Positions 47,225-57,324 of a DNA stretch of 64,000 nt are shown in pieces. Position 1 is the stretch's first letter, and each line of letters opens with the position of its first letter. The position numbers and the translations under genes were made by a program. The stretch covers positions 1,230,501 to 1,294,500 of the forward strand of contig WLWX01000001.1 in assembly GCA_012103375.1 (NCBI GenBank). The letters run 5' to 3'. The stretch comes from Paracoccaceae bacterium. GTDB taxonomy: Bacteria > Pseudomonadota > Alphaproteobacteria > Rhodobacterales > Rhodobacteraceae. A model generated the notes under the pieces. It was given only the letters and a program-made list of their open reading frames with translations. It ran no database searches and was not told where the DNA came from.

Positions 47225-47305
47225 GCCTTCGGCGAGGATATTTACAGGTCAATGATGGCAAGAAACACCGTCCATCATTGACCCAAAAATATCCCCGCCG
47301 GAGGC
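47225..47305. repeat. Head-to-head pair of GATATTT intergenic repeats
   Basis: Two copies of the same about 33-base unit face each other. GGTCAATGATGG (47247-47258) and CCATCATTGACC (47272-47283) form a perfect 12-bp inverted repeat, extended outward by GGATATTT / AAATATCC and GCC-TC-GGCG / CGCCGGAGGC. The unit also ends the 27829 repeat. It lies between convergent genes and could form a large cruciform or a bidirectional terminator. Confidence 0.75.
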
Positions 47306-47325
47306 AAGAATCTTTTGTCCACCAG

Positions 47326-48405
47326 TCAGGCTTTGAAATGCTTGCTCAGCTTCAATCCCTGACCCTGATAGTTCGAAGCGATCCCCGCGCCATACAGCGT
47401 TTCAGGTGGTTCTGACATCTTCTCATACACCAAACGCCCGACGACCTGACCATGCTCCAGAACGAAGGGCGCCTCGTGGCAGCGGACCTCAAGAACGCCG
47501 CGTGATCCTTGTCCGCCTGCAGATGCGTGGCCGAAGCCGGGGTCGAAGAACCCGGCGTAATGGACGCGGAATTCGCCGACCATCGCCAGATAGGGGGCCA
47601 TTTCGGCGGCGCAATCGGGGGGGATGGTCACCGCCTCTCGGCTGACCAGAATGTAGAACGCGCCGGGGTCGAGGATGATCCGGCCCTGGTCGGAATGAAC
47701 CTCTTCCCAGAATTCCCGTGCCGGATAGTGGCCGATCCGGTCCAGATCAATCACCCCGGTGTGCGGTTTGGCGCGGTATCCGACCAGCGTGGTTTCATGG
47801 GGCATCAGATCGACGGAAAAGCCCAGCCCGTCCGAAATCACCGCCTCGCCACTGACCAGCGGGCTGTCTTGGTGGCGGGCGCGCAGTTCAAAATCGCTCA
47901 GCACTGCATGGCCGCGCCGAAACCGGATCTGGTTCAGGCGCATGCCGGGCCGCACCAGGACCGAAAAGCTGCGCGGGCAGATCTCGGCAAACAGCGGTCC
48001 GGAGTAATTCTTCGGGATACGATCGAATTCGGTGCTGCCATCGGTGATGGTGCGGGTCAGCAGGTCCAGCCGCCCGGTTGAGGATTTGGCGTTCGCCACC
48101 GCCTGAATGTCACCGGGCAGGGCAAGGCGCTCCATCAGCGGCACAACATAGACGCAGCCTTTTTCCAGCACCGCCCCGCCGGTCAGATCAACCCGGTGCA
48201 TGGTGAATTCTTCCAGACGATCCGCAACCGACGCACCGCCCCCGGACAGGAAGGACGCGCGGACGCGAAATGCCTCGGTCCCCAACCGCAGATCAAGCGA
48301 GGCTGGCTGAAGCTGGCCATCTTCGAACGGAAAATCGGACGTCAGGGCTCCGTCGTCGATCAAGGCGCGGATGCCCTGGGCAGGCAGAACGCCGAACGGC
48401 TTCAT
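47326..48405 (-). CDS. dcd: 2'-deoxycytidine 5'-triphosphate deaminase (long form)
   Basis: A 359-residue protein of two dUTPase/dCTP-deaminase-like halves, the long form usual in alphaproteobacteria. Visible are QLQPASLDLRLG, NAKSSTGRLDLLTRTITDG and, in the second half, AEICPRSFSVLVRPGMRLNQIRF and the motif GSRGVLEVRCHEAPF. It makes dUTP for dTMP synthesis. Its ATG lies only 10 bases beyond the CCA end of tRNA-Pro on the same strand, and that spacer (GAATTCAACC) has no ribosome site, so it may be expressed from the processed tRNA transcript. Confidence 0.9.
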   Translation of the reverse strand: MKPFGVLPAQGIRALIDDGALTSDFPFEDGQLQPASLDLRLGTEAFRVRASFLSGGGASVADRLEEFTMHRVDLTGGAVLEKGCVYVVPLMERLALPGDIQAVANAKSSTGRLDLLTRTITDGSTEFDRIPKNYSGPLFAEICPRSFSVLVRPGMRLNQIRFRRGHAVLSDFELRARHQDSPLVSGEAVISDGLGFSVDLMPHETTLVGYRAKPHTGVIDLDRIGHYPAREFWEEVHSDQGRIILDPGAFYILVSREAVTIPPDCAAEMAPYLAMVGEFRVHYAGFFDPGFGHASAGGQGSRGVLEVRCHEAPFVLEHGQVVGRLVYEKMSEPPETLYGAGIASNYQGQGLKLSKHFKA

Positions 48406-48415
48406 GGTTGAATTC

Positions 48416-48493
48416 TGGTCGGGCTAGCAGGATTCGAACCTGCGACCTTCCGTCCCCCAGACGGACGCGCTAACCAAGCTGCGCCATAGCCCG
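48416..48493 (-). tRNA. tRNA-Pro (anticodon GGG)
   Basis: A complete cloverleaf on the minus strand: acceptor arms CGGGCTA and TAGCCCG, discriminator A and encoded CCA. The anticodon stem TCCGT/ACGGA encloses loop CTGGGGG, giving anticodon GGG. The T arm is GCAGG-TTCGAATC-CTGC. It reads CCC and CCU proline codons. Confidence 0.96.
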
Positions 48494-48572
48494 ACGCGCC
48501 GCAGTCATAGCCGATCATGCGGCGGGGGCAAGCAGGAAACAGGATCATTCTTGCTGCTTTCGGTGTCAGGCG

Positions 48573-49166
48573 TCAGGAACCGGCGCTGCGGTCGCGCAAT
48601 GCGGCCAGGCGGTTGCGCAGGGCGACCAGTTTTGCCTGCGCATCGTCGGTTTCAGCTTCCGCATCCGGCGCCGGCGCTTCGCCAACAGGTTCGGGCGCAG
48701 TGTCCGGGGCCTGTGTCGGAGCTTCCGCTGGTGAGGGAGCCTCAAGCGGCAAGTCGTCCTGTGCGGCGGTTGGTGCGGGCGCGGGTTTCGGCTTGGCCGC
48801 CTTGCGCGGCGCTGGCTTCAGGGGCACCACATTGTCCGTTGGCATCACGTCCACGGCCATTGGGGCGTCATCGCCATCCACGCCGGGCGCAAATTTCGTC
48901 ACCGCTGCGACACCCTGTTCGCGCAGGATTTTCTGCACGCCGCGGATCGTCATGCCGTTGTCATGCAGCAGGATCTTGATGCCGCCGATCAGTTCCATAT
49001 CCGCTTGGCGATAATACCGCCGCCCGCCGGCGCGTTTGACCGGCTTGATCTGGGTGAACTTGCTTTCCCAAAACCGCAGCACATGGGTCTGAACGCCCAG
49101 CCAATTGGCAACTTCGCTGATGGTGCGGAATGCGTCCGCAGATTTGTCAGATGTATTGTCGGCCAT
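48573..49166 (-). CDS. MerR family transcriptional regulator
   Basis: A 197-residue regulator. The N-terminal MerR helix-turn-helix is clear ([20 protein letters not shown], about 14-33, then [14 protein letters not shown]). The C-terminal half is a proline/alanine/lysine linker ([16 protein letters not shown]) and a short coiled end, without metal-binding cysteines. It is the standard last gene of the plsX-fabH-ihfA-merR series in alphaproteobacteria. Its target is unknown. Confidence 0.92.
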   Translation of the reverse strand: MADNTSDKSADAFRTISEVANWLGVQTHVLRFWESKFTQIKPVKRAGGRRYYRQADMELIGGIKILLHDNGMTIRGVQKILREQGVAAVTKFAPGVDGDDAPMAVDVMPTDNVVPLKPAPRKAAKPKPAPAPTAAQDDLPLEAPSPAEAPTQAPDTAPEPVGEAPAPDAEAETDDAQAKLVALRNRLAALRDRSAGS

Positions 49167-49169
49167 GGT

Positions 49170-49472
49170 TTACGACTTGTTTCCGGCGGCCACACGATCC
49201 TTCATCAGGTGCGAGGGGCGGAACGTCATGACACGGCGCGGCAGGATCGGCACTTCTTCGCCGGTCTTGGGGTTGCGACCCACACGCGCGGCCTTGTCAC
49301 GCACCGAAAACGTACCGAAGGACGAGATTTTGACCGTCTCGCCCGAGGCGAGCGCGTCGGACATATGGCCCAGAACGCTTTCAACAAGTGCCGAAGATTC
49401 GTTACGGCTGAGGCCCACTTCACGGAACACAGCTTCGGTCAGGTCCATACGTGTCAGAGTTTTTCCGGCCAT
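49170..49472 (-). CDS. ihfA: Integration host factor subunit alpha
   Basis: 100-residue DNA-bending nucleoid protein. [21 protein letters not shown] starts the HU/IHF fold (quoted in part), [10 protein letters not shown] is the tip of the beta-arm with the intercalating proline, and [20 protein letters not shown] is the family signature region. The merR gene starts 3 bases after its stop. It acts as a heterodimer with IhfB, not in this window. Confidence 0.95.
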   Translation of the reverse strand: MAGKTLTRMDLTEAVFREVGLSRNESSALVESVLGHMSDALASGETVKISSFGTFSVRDKAARVGRNPKTGEEVPILPRRVMTFRPSHLMKDRVAAGNKS

Positions 49473-49561
49473 CGTGACATCCCCAAATGAAATCAGTTGC
49501 CACCACGATAGGCGGAAAATGAATCAATCTCAACGGGTTGCGGACGTGTCTTGAAGGTAAA

Positions 49562-50533
49562 TTACCAGCGCAGAACCGCCGAACCCCAGGCAAGGCCTCC
49601 GCCGATGGCCTCGATCACGATCAAATCGCCGGTTTTCAGCTTGCCCTCGGCCTTTGCAACGGCCAGCGCCAGCGGAATCGACGCCGCCGAGGTATTGCCG
49701 TGATCCTGAACCGTGACCACGACCCGGTCCATCGGCACACCCATCTTGCGCGCCGTGCCGGTGATGATTCGCAGGTTGGCCTGATGGGGTACGATCCAGT
49801 CGACGTCATCCGCCTCCAAACCGGCCCGGTCCAGCGCCGTATGCGCGGTCGCGGCAAGCTTTTCGATCGCGTGGCGGAACACCTCTTTACCCTGCATCCT
49901 GAGATATCCGGTGGTGCCGGTCGACACGCCGCCGTCAACATAAAGGATGTCCTTGAAATGACCGTCCGAATGCAGATCGGTCGCCAGAATACCCCGGTCC
50001 GCTGCGGTGCCGTCGCCATCCACCGCCTCAAGCACCACGGCCCCGGCACCGTCGCCGAACAACACGCAGGTGGTGCGGTCTTCCCAGTCCATGATGCGCG
50101 AGAATGTCTCGGCCCCGATGACCAGAATTCGGTTGGCCTTGCCAGACAGGATCAGCGCGTCCGACATGTTCAGCGCATAGATGAATCCAGCGCAGACAGC
50201 CTGAAGGTCAAAGGCGAATCCCTGTTTCATGCCAAGCGCGGCCTGAACCATCGTGGCAGCCGATGGAAAGGTCAGATCGGCGGTCGAGGTTGCCAGAACG
50301 ATGGCGTCGATATCGCCAACCGCCAGCCCCGCATCCTCCAGCGCAGCGCGCGCGGCGTGCACGGCCAGGTCTGACGTTGTCTGACCCTCGGCGGCAAAAT
50401 GGCGACGCTCGATCCCTGTGCGGCCCCTGATCCAGTCGTCCGAGGTATCGACTGTTTTGGCCAGATCGTCGTTGCTGACGACGTTTTCGGGCAGGTAGTG
50501 CCCGACACCGCGCACAACCGCGCGCCGGGTCAT
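49562..50533 (-). CDS. fabH: 3-oxoacyl-ACP synthase III (FabH)
   Basis: Initiates fatty acid synthesis by condensing acetyl-CoA with malonyl-ACP. 323 residues with the Cys-His-Asn triad: Cys114 in QAVCAGFIYAL, His in IVPHQANLRI and Asn in QDHGNTSAASIPLAL. Its ATG overlaps the plsX stop (ATGA). Key residues are all present. Confidence 0.97.
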   Translation of the reverse strand: MTRRAVVRGVGHYLPENVVSNDDLAKTVDTSDDWIRGRTGIERRHFAAEGQTTSDLAVHAARAALEDAGLAVGDIDAIVLATSTADLTFPSAATMVQAALGMKQGFAFDLQAVCAGFIYALNMSDALILSGKANRILVIGAETFSRIMDWEDRTTCVLFGDGAGAVVLEAVDGDGTAADRGILATDLHSDGHFKDILYVDGGVSTGTTGYLRMQGKEVFRHAIEKLAATAHTALDRAGLEADDVDWIVPHQANLRIITGTARKMGVPMDRVVVTVQDHGNTSAASIPLALAVAKAEGKLKTGDLIVIEAIGGGLAWGSAVLRW

Positions 50534-51627
50534 TGCGCGGCCTCGTTCGGCACGGCCTGCGCCGGTGCAAGGGCGACGCGGGCGGCCAGACGGTCGGTAA
50601 AGTTCGACTGCGCCAGCGTATAGGCCAGCTTGATCGCACTGCTGATCCCGGTCGCATCGGCCGAGCCGTGGGATTTCACCACCGTCCCGTTCAGGCCCAG
50701 AAACACGCCGCCGTTCACCCGGCGCGGGTCAATCCGGCGCGCAAACCGGCCCAGCGAGGTTGACGCCAACAGCGCGGCACCCTTCGACAGAAGCGTCTTG
50801 GAAAACGCATCGCGCAGGAAATCGCGAACCAGCCCGGCAGTGCCTTCGCCGGTTTTCAGGGCCACATTGCCAGTAAACCCATCGGTCACGATCACATCCA
50901 CCCGATCCGACGGGATATCCCCGCCCTCGACAAAACCCACATAATCGAAATTCGCGGCCTGCCCGAGGTCGCTCAGCTGATCACCAGCGGCCTGGAGTTC
51001 GGCGCGGCCTTTGTGGTCTTCGGTCCCGACATTCAGCAGCCCGACGCGCGGCAGGGCCAGATCCAGACCGTTGCGCGCATAGGACGCGCCCATCAGAGCG
51101 TATTGTACAAGGTCGCGTTCATCGGCGCGAATGTCCGCGCCTACGTCCAGCATGATGTTGAACCCCTGCGGGTTGCGCGACGGCCACAGGCAGGCGATGG
51201 CCGGGCGATTGACGCCCTCAAGCTTCCTCAGTTGCAGCATCGACACCGCCATCAGCGCGCCGGTATTGCCGCAGGATACCGCCGCCGAAGCCTCGCCATC
51301 CTTGACCGATGCGATGGCCCCCCACATCGAGGTCGCCTTGCCGCGCCGCATCACGTGGCTGGGTTTGGCGTCCATCGTCACAACCTCGGACGCGTGGCGG
51401 ATGTCGCAGCGCCCGGCAATGTTGCGTTTGGCGATCAGGCGCGTCAGCTCTTCGGCATCGCCATGGACGATAAACCCGATATCGGCATTGCGCGCCGCAG
51501 AATCGGCAATGCCGGCGACCACCGCTTCCGCACCGTGGTCGCCACCCATCGCATCGACTGAAATCAGGATTTTGGCTGGGCTAGAATGCCCGTCCGCGCC
51601 GTCGGTACTGTCGACCGGGTCAGACAT
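50530..51627 (-). CDS. plsX: Phosphate acyltransferase PlsX
   Basis: Makes acyl-phosphate from acyl-ACP for phospholipid synthesis. 365 residues with ISVDAMGGDHGAEAVV at the start, CGNTGALMA, VGADIRADERDL and VTDGFTGNVALKTGEG. The first 20 residues before the conserved core are acidic and variable, so a slightly later start is possible. It lies 25 bases after rpmF, in the conserved rpmF-plsX-fabH order. Confidence 0.97.
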   Translation of the reverse strand: MSDPVDSTDGADGHSSPAKILISVDAMGGDHGAEAVVAGIADSAARNADIGFIVHGDAEELTRLIAKRNIAGRCDIRHASEVVTMDAKPSHVMRRGKATSMWGAIASVKDGEASAAVSCGNTGALMAVSMLQLRKLEGVNRPAIACLWPSRNPQGFNIMLDVGADIRADERDLVQYALMGASYARNGLDLALPRVGLLNVGTEDHKGRAELQAAGDQLSDLGQAANFDYVGFVEGGDIPSDRVDVIVTDGFTGNVALKTGEGTAGLVRDFLRDAFSKTLLSKGAALLASTSLGRFARRIDPRRVNGGVFLGLNGTVVKSHGSADATGISSAIKLAYTLAQSNFTDRLAARVALAPAQAVPNEAAQ

Positions 51628-51652
51628 ATTTCCCCGCCGGGCCTGGCGCTAC

Positions 51653-51862
51653 TTACGCCGCGTCTTCGTCGTCGAGGTCAATTTCATCCGCCTGGGCGAC
51701 AATTTCCCGGTCGGCATAGTGACCGCAAGAGGCGCAGACGTGATGCGGGCGCTTCAGCTCGCCGCAATTCGGGCATTCCGCCGGGTTGCCAGCAACCAGA
51801 GCGTCATGGGCGCGGCGCATATTACGGCGCGACTTGGTGATTTTATTCTGTGGGACGGCCAT
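51653..51862 (-). CDS. rpmF: 50S ribosomal protein L32
   Basis: 69-residue L32 starting [19 protein letters not shown], with the zinc-binding set CPNC and CASC in the middle and an acidic tail ([11 protein letters not shown]). ATG 51862 is chosen to match the universal MAVP start. It precedes plsX as in most bacteria. Confidence 0.97.
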   Translation of the reverse strand: MAVPQNKITKSRRNMRRAHDALVAGNPAECPNCGELKRPHHVCASCGHYADREIVAQADEIDLDDEDAA

Positions 51863-52130
51863 GGGACAACCTCGGGCGCTGATGGGCGGTGATGTCACAC
51901 GCCAGTTGGGATTTCGTTACTTCAGGTGGCTGATACGCCAAGCCGCGCACCCCTGTCCACCCGTCGTGAAAGCAAGGCCGGGAACATACTGCGATTCCGT
52001 TGCGGCGCAAGGGGATTTTGCGCCTTTGTATGCGGTTCGGGGCAAGGAGCAATCAGGGGTCATAGGATGAAGGGGCGTGGGCGCGGGCGTTTGATCGCAA
52101 ATACGTCGCGCTGGGGTCGCATCCATTGGG
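51863..52130. other. Gap between DUF177 gene and rpmF
   Basis: These 268 bases, with the remnant repeat at 52131, make up a 395-base space between the DUF177 gene and rpmF, which are usually nearly adjacent. No gene, tRNA or clear hairpin is seen here. It must contain the rpmF promoter or leader. Confidence 0.5.
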
Positions 52131-52215
52131 ACCGCAACGATGCGCGAAGACGAATACCCGCGCTTAGCGGGGCGTGCGCGCCTCTCGCCTGGAGCGCGCG
52201 ACGGGCGCAGGCCTC
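52131..52215 (+). repeat. Degenerate copy of the dispersed intergenic repeat
   Basis: GCAACGATGCGCGAAGACGAA, then GCGCTTAGCGGGGCGTGCGCGCC (quoted here only as landmarks GCAACGATG, AAGACGAA, TTAGCGGGGCG) resemble the left end of the repeats at 15613 and 53411. The central and right parts are missing or diverged. Probable remnant. Confidence 0.45.
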
Positions 52216-52257
52216 CGTGTCCGCAACTGCACTGTGGACCTCCTGTCACCCATCACA

Positions 52258-52851
52258 TCACCCGTCGTCGTCACCTTTCGCGTCCAGTTGCGCGCGCAGA
52301 TTGGCAAAGGGGCGGGCGTCTTCGTCGGTCATTGGCGTCCTGCCGGGTTCGGTATGTTGTACCGGCCCTGATTCGACCCCCTTGGCGCGCGGCCATTGCG
52401 GCAGGGCCAGCGCCAGCGCCTCCAGCATGACCGCCCCAAGGTCGATCGTCACGGGCAGGGGTTCCAGCGTGTCATCCTCGGGCATCTCGAATTCGCCATC
52501 GTCCGGATCGGTGTCGGGGTCGGGGGCTGCGTTCAGACTGGCCAGATAGCGCCGCACGACAGGTTCATCGATGCGGGTGGTGACCGGGTCCAGTGTCACG
52601 ACGCAGGGCTGCACGACCGTCGCACCCAGATCAGCCTGCAACCGCCAGTCGGATTTGCCTTCCGGGATCAGCGCGCCACTGAACGTCAGCTTCTTCACGG
52701 CGGTGATTCCCAGCGCATCGGCCACGGCCGCACGCGCCGCGCTGTCAGGGGTGACAGACACCGCTTTTGTGCCCCGTGCGTTCAGGTCAGCCAGACGGAT
52801 GATCTGACTGACAGGAATTTGATAAGCGTTATTCGGCGGTTGTTCGGGCAT
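52258..52851 (-). CDS. DUF177 (YceD-like) protein
   Basis: A 197-residue DUF177 protein, the family encoded upstream of rpmF in most bacteria and linked to rRNA processing/ribosome maturation. Landmarks are RADLNARG-like start (IRLADLNARGTKAV), VVQPCVVTLDPVTTRIDE with the conserved cysteine, and LPQWPRAKG, GRTPMTDEDARPFANLRAQL at the end. ATG 52863 is an alternative start. It is separated from rpmF by an unusually long gap holding a repeat remnant. Confidence 0.88.
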   Translation of the reverse strand: MPEQPPNNAYQIPVSQIIRLADLNARGTKAVSVTPDSAARAAVADALGITAVKKLTFSGALIPEGKSDWRLQADLGATVVQPCVVTLDPVTTRIDEPVVRRYLASLNAAPDPDTDPDDGEFEMPEDDTLEPLPVTIDLGAVMLEALALALPQWPRAKGVESGPVQHTEPGRTPMTDEDARPFANLRAQLDAKGDDDG

Positions 52852-52935
52852 TCGCGCTTCCATTCTTGAACCGGGCACGGACCTTCTGTAAGCCGATTAG
52901 GACGCGCCGAATGGCTTGGCAAGGGTGGGCAGAGC

Positions 52936-53397
52936 ATGGATTTTACGCTGTATCGTCGCAAAGCGGCATTGGCCTTGGCAATTTTGGCGCTCAGCGCGAC
53001 GGCGGCCTGCACCTCGGTCTTTCGCAATCACGGCTTCGTTCCACCCCCCGAAGATCTGGCATCGGTCACGCCGGGCGTGACCACCCGTGACGAGGCGGCG
53101 CAGATCATCGGGCGGCCCAGCTCCACCGGCGTTCTGACCGGCGGAGGCTGGTATTACGTACAAAGCCGCTGGAAGCATTATGCCTGGCGCGAACCGGAAG
53201 AGGTTGAGCGCAAAGTGCTGGCCGTGACCTTCCAGGAAGGCGTCGTCGCCAATGTCGAAACCTATGGCCTGCAGGACGGACGTGTGGTTCCCCTGTCGCG
53301 CCGGGTGACCGACAGCAACGTCGCCGACATCTCGATCATCAAACAGCTGTTCGGCAACATCGGCACGCTGAGCGCGGATCAGATCACCGGCGGCTAA
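52936..53397 (+). CDS. bamE: Outer membrane protein assembly factor BamE (SmpA/OmlA)
   Basis: 153-residue lipoprotein of the BAM complex. Signal peptide with lipobox SATAAC (lipidated Cys at about 25). The BamE fold is visible in VTPGVTTRDEAAQIIGRPSS, GWYYVQSRWK and VLAVTFQEGVVANVETYGL. It is divergent from the DUF177 gene, 84 bases apart, and is followed by a dispersed repeat. bamB is also in this window, at 2533. Confidence 0.93.
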   Translation: MDFTLYRRKAALALAILALSATAACTSVFRNHGFVPPPEDLASVTPGVTTRDEAAQIIGRPSSTGVLTGGGWYYVQSRWKHYAWREPEEVERKVLAVTFQEGVVANVETYGLQDGRVVPLSRRVTDSNVADISIIKQLFGNIGTLSADQITGG

Positions 53398-53410
53398 AGC
53401 TCGGCCCTTT

Positions 53411-53560
53411 TGATCTGCTGCGATGCCTAAGGTCGAACAAGCGCGCTTAGCAGGGCGCGCGCCTGACCGGTGGGGCCGGTCCGACGTGCGCGCCTCGCGC
53501 CTTCGGCGCGCACCGGGCTCAGGCAGCTTCATTTGAGATTCAGATTTTCATAATGGCGCA
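53411..53560 (+). repeat. Dispersed intergenic repeat C (short form)
   Basis: Same left end (GATCTGCTGCGATGCC) and right end (GACCGGTGGGGCCGGTC, GCCTTCGGCGCGC hairpin, GATTCAGA) as the 15613 copy, but about 100 central bases are absent. The deletion joins GCAGGGCGCGCGCC directly to the GACCGG palindrome. Located after bamE, between convergent genes. Confidence 0.7.
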
Positions 53561-53644
53561 ATAAGTCGCAAGGAACCGCAAGACCCAGCGCCGGGCGCGC
53601 CGCAATGCGCGGCTTCAATCGTTGGCGATCTGTCCCCCGCAGGC

Positions 53645-54223
53645 TCAGCCTGCGTTTGTCTTGACCTGTTCGGCAATTCTGTCGGCATAGTTGAGGTAGG
53701 ATCGGCTGTGGTCGCTATCCGGGGCGAAGGCGGAATGGCCCTCTGCGCCGTCATATGAGAAATTGACCCCGGCACCCTCAACCAGACGATTGTAGAAGTT
53801 GAACAGCGCCACAACCTCGACCACGTCGAATATCGCGGCCTCGGGCCAGCCGGCGTCCAGAATCGCCTGCGAATCTGCCGGGACCAGACGGCTGGGCAGG
53901 GTGTTCAACTTGGCCGCATAGGCCAGCACAGGCCGCAGTGACGGGTCAATCGGCGCGGTCTGCAGATCGTCCAGCACTGCGTCAATTAGCTCGGGCGCGA
54001 TCCCAAAAACCTCGGCATAAAGGCGATGCGAGCCGTGGCAGAACTGGCAGGCATTCAACCCCGAAACATAGGCGGCGATCAACTCGCGCGTGGCGACATC
54101 CAGCGCACCATCGTCGCGCATCACCTGATTGGTGAGTGCCATCAGCGTTTGCACATGGTCAGGATACCGCACCAACAGGTCCGACAGATGCGCCGCATCG
54201 GGTAGGGAGGGGAGGAGTGGCAT
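53645..54223 (-). CDS. AhpD-like carboxymuconolactone decarboxylase family protein
   Basis: A 192-residue protein of the peroxidase-related (AhpD/CMD) family. The redox motif is CQFCHGSH (about 59-66) with the nearby Glu/His relay, in LNACQFCHGSHRLYAEVFG. Such proteins reduce peroxides or are of unknown catalytic role. The second half has the matching helical repeat. It is divergent from nhaA with a 267-base gap that shows no further gene. Confidence 0.87.
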   Translation of the reverse strand: MPLLPSLPDAAHLSDLLVRYPDHVQTLMALTNQVMRDDGALDVATRELIAAYVSGLNACQFCHGSHRLYAEVFGIAPELIDAVLDDLQTAPIDPSLRPVLAYAAKLNTLPSRLVPADSQAILDAGWPEAAIFDVVEVVALFNFYNRLVEGAGVNFSYDGAEGHSAFAPDSDHSRSYLNYADRIAEQVKTNAG

Positions 54224-54490
54224 GTTCGCGGCCTCAGCTTTTCGATTACGGGCAATTCAACCGTGACATTGCAAAGGATTGGCCGGGGCAACAAGGGTTC
54301 TGCCCGCAACTGGGAAAATTCCGGTCGATTGCCTGTCACTTTCCCCGCTGCGCGCCGCCAGCGGGCCCGCCCCACGGGCCTGCGACAATTTATCCGACTG
54401 TTTTTGTCACATAAGGTGCTCCGCCGCCTCGAAAACCATATGCAAATGCATAGATGTCTCCGCATCAATGTCATTTATTCGGAGGGTATC

Positions 54491-55678
54491 ATGCTGGTTC
54501 GCGCCGCCAGGGCTTTTTTCAAACACGAGGCTTCGGGAGGGATTCTTCTGATGTTATCGGCGGTCCTGGCGCTGGTGATTGCCAATTCGGACGGGCAACC
54601 GCTGTACCGCGCGATGCTGGACACCAAACTGGCGATCCTTCTGTCCGGTGACGGGTTGGAGAAACCGTTGATCCTGTGGATCAATGACGGTCTGATGGCG
54701 ATCTTCTTTTTTCTGATCGGGCTGGAAATCAAGCGCGAGGTGTTCGAAGGCAAACTCAGAAACCCCAGGGATATTATTCTGCCGGGTGCGGCCGCGATCG
54801 GCGGCATGGCGATGCCGGCGCTGGTCTTTTTGATGTTCAACTGGAATGCGCCCGAAAGCATCGGCGGCTGGGCGATCCCGGCGGCCACGGATATTGCGTT
54901 TGCCCTTGGCGTGCTGGCGCTGATCGGAACCCGCGCGCCGGTCTCGCTGAAGGTGTTTCTGCTGACGCTGGCGATCCTCGATGACCTTGGCGCGATCATC
55001 ATCATCGCGTTGTTTTATACAGCCGAGCTGAAGGCCACCTATCTGCTGTACGCGCTGGTGCCGTTGGCGTTGATGTATGCGATGAACCAGCGCCAATCGC
55101 CCCGGGTTGCGCCGATCCTGATCCTTGGCACGGTGCTGTAGGTCCTGGTGCTGAAATCGGGTGTGCATGCAACACTGGCCGGGGTGGTGGCTGCGCTGTT
55201 CGTGCCGCTGAAGGACACGCGCGCAGGATCCCCGCTGCATATGCTGGAGGATGCGCTGGCCCCCTATGTCTTCTTCGTGATTGTTCCGATTTTCGCCTTT
55301 GCGAATGCCGGAGTGGTGCTGACGGGCTTGCAACCGGGCGACCTGTTCGCGCCGCTGCCGCTGGGCATTGCGCTGGGTCTGCTGCTGGGCAAGCAGGTGG
55401 GGATCTTCGGGATCACCTGGGCGGTGGTCCGGCTGGGGCTTGCCAAACTGCCCGATGGCGCGAACTGGATTCACATCTATGGCGTCGCCTGCCTGGCAGG
55501 CATCGGCTTTACCATGTCGCTGTTCATCGGAACGCTGAGCTTCCAGACCGAGGCGCAGTTGAACGCGGTTCGCATGGGCGTTCTGATGGGCAGCCTGCTG
55601 TCGGGCATCATGGGCGCAACGGCCCTTTTATACGCAGCACGCGGGAAATCCCCCGCGCCCGTCATTGCGACAACCTGA
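54491..55678 (+). pseudogene. nhaA: Na+/H+ antiporter NhaA, interrupted by an amber codon
   Basis: Full-length NhaA (395 codons; GGAGG at 54481 and ATG 54491) with family landmarks MLVRAARAFFKHEASGG, FFFLIGLEIKRE, PAATDIAFALGV, LLTLAILDDLGAI (the essential Asp pair) and LKSGVHATLAGV. Codon 217 (55139-55141) is TAG, where homologues commonly have Trp in VLW; a TGG-to-TAG change explains it. The frame is intact on both sides. Unless an amber suppressor exists, only the N-terminal part is made and the antiporter is dead. The sequence is otherwise undecayed, so the change is recent or a sequencing error. Confidence 0.9.
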
Positions 55679-55805
55679 ATCCGGGTGAAAATCGGCTGTC
55701 GGTCTGCACCGGCAGCCGTTGACCCTTGTCCGGGGCGGCGCTAGGTATCGGGCACCTTGCGGGTTGCGCCATCTGGCCCCTCCGCCATTTGTTCGGAGCG
55801 TTTCC

Positions 55806-56692
<887 letters not shown>

Positions 56693-56712
56693 GCGCGTTT
56701 TGGAGATCTGAC

Positions 56713-57315
56713 ATGACCGAAGCCCTGCGCGACCTTGCCACCCTGATCGAGGCCAAACGCACCGATTGCGTCATCGGCTGGGACGTGGCCTTTGATGAGC
56801 TGACGGTGGATGTCAGCCCATCCTCGCTGATCTCTTTCGTCGAATTCCTGAAGTCCGACAGCAACTGCCGCTTCTCGACACTGGTTGATATCACCGCCGT
56901 CGACTATCCGGCGCGGGAAGCGCGGTTTGACGTCGTCTATCACTTCCTGTCCATGTACCAGAACCACCGCATCCGTCTGCGCGTCGCCACGCGGGACGGA
57001 GAGATGCTGCCCTCGCTGGTCGACGTTCACCCCTCCGCCAATTGGTTCGAGCGTGAGGTCTTTGACATGTTCGGCCTGATGTTCACCGGCCACCCGGATC
57101 TGCGGCGTTTGCTGACCGATTACGGCTTTCGCGGCTACCCGTTGCGCAAGGATTTCCCGACCACCGGCTATACCGAGGTCCGCTATGACGAAGCCGAAAA
57201 GCGCGTCGTCTATGAACCCGTCAGCCTGGTTCAGGAATACCGCCAATTTGACTTCATGTCGCCTTGGGAGGGTGCCGAATACATCCTGCCGGGGGATGAA
57301 AAGGACAGCGCCTAA
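56713..57315 (+). CDS. nuoC: NADH-quinone oxidoreductase subunit C
   Basis: Peripheral-arm subunit, 200 residues with the 30-kDa subunit signature ([20 protein letters not shown] and [19 protein letters not shown]; given as landmarks). It is preceded by GGAGATCTGAC. The usual next gene, nuoD, does not follow; a sulfotransferase gene begins 10 bases later and then the strand switches. Confidence 0.97.
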   Translation: MTEALRDLATLIEAKRTDCVIGWDVAFDELTVDVSPSSLISFVEFLKSDSNCRFSTLVDITAVDYPAREARFDVVYHFLSMYQNHRIRLRVATRDGEMLPSLVDVHPSANWFEREVFDMFGLMFTGHPDLRRLLTDYGFRGYPLRKDFPTTGYTEVRYDEAEKRVVYEPVSLVQEYRQFDFMSPWEGAEYILPGDEKDSA

Positions 57316-57324
57316 GCGGCGGGC

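Noticed and set aside
54224-54490. Sodium or lithium riboswitch in the nhaA leader
   Set aside because: No recognisable conserved structure could be read by eye; a covariance search would be needed.
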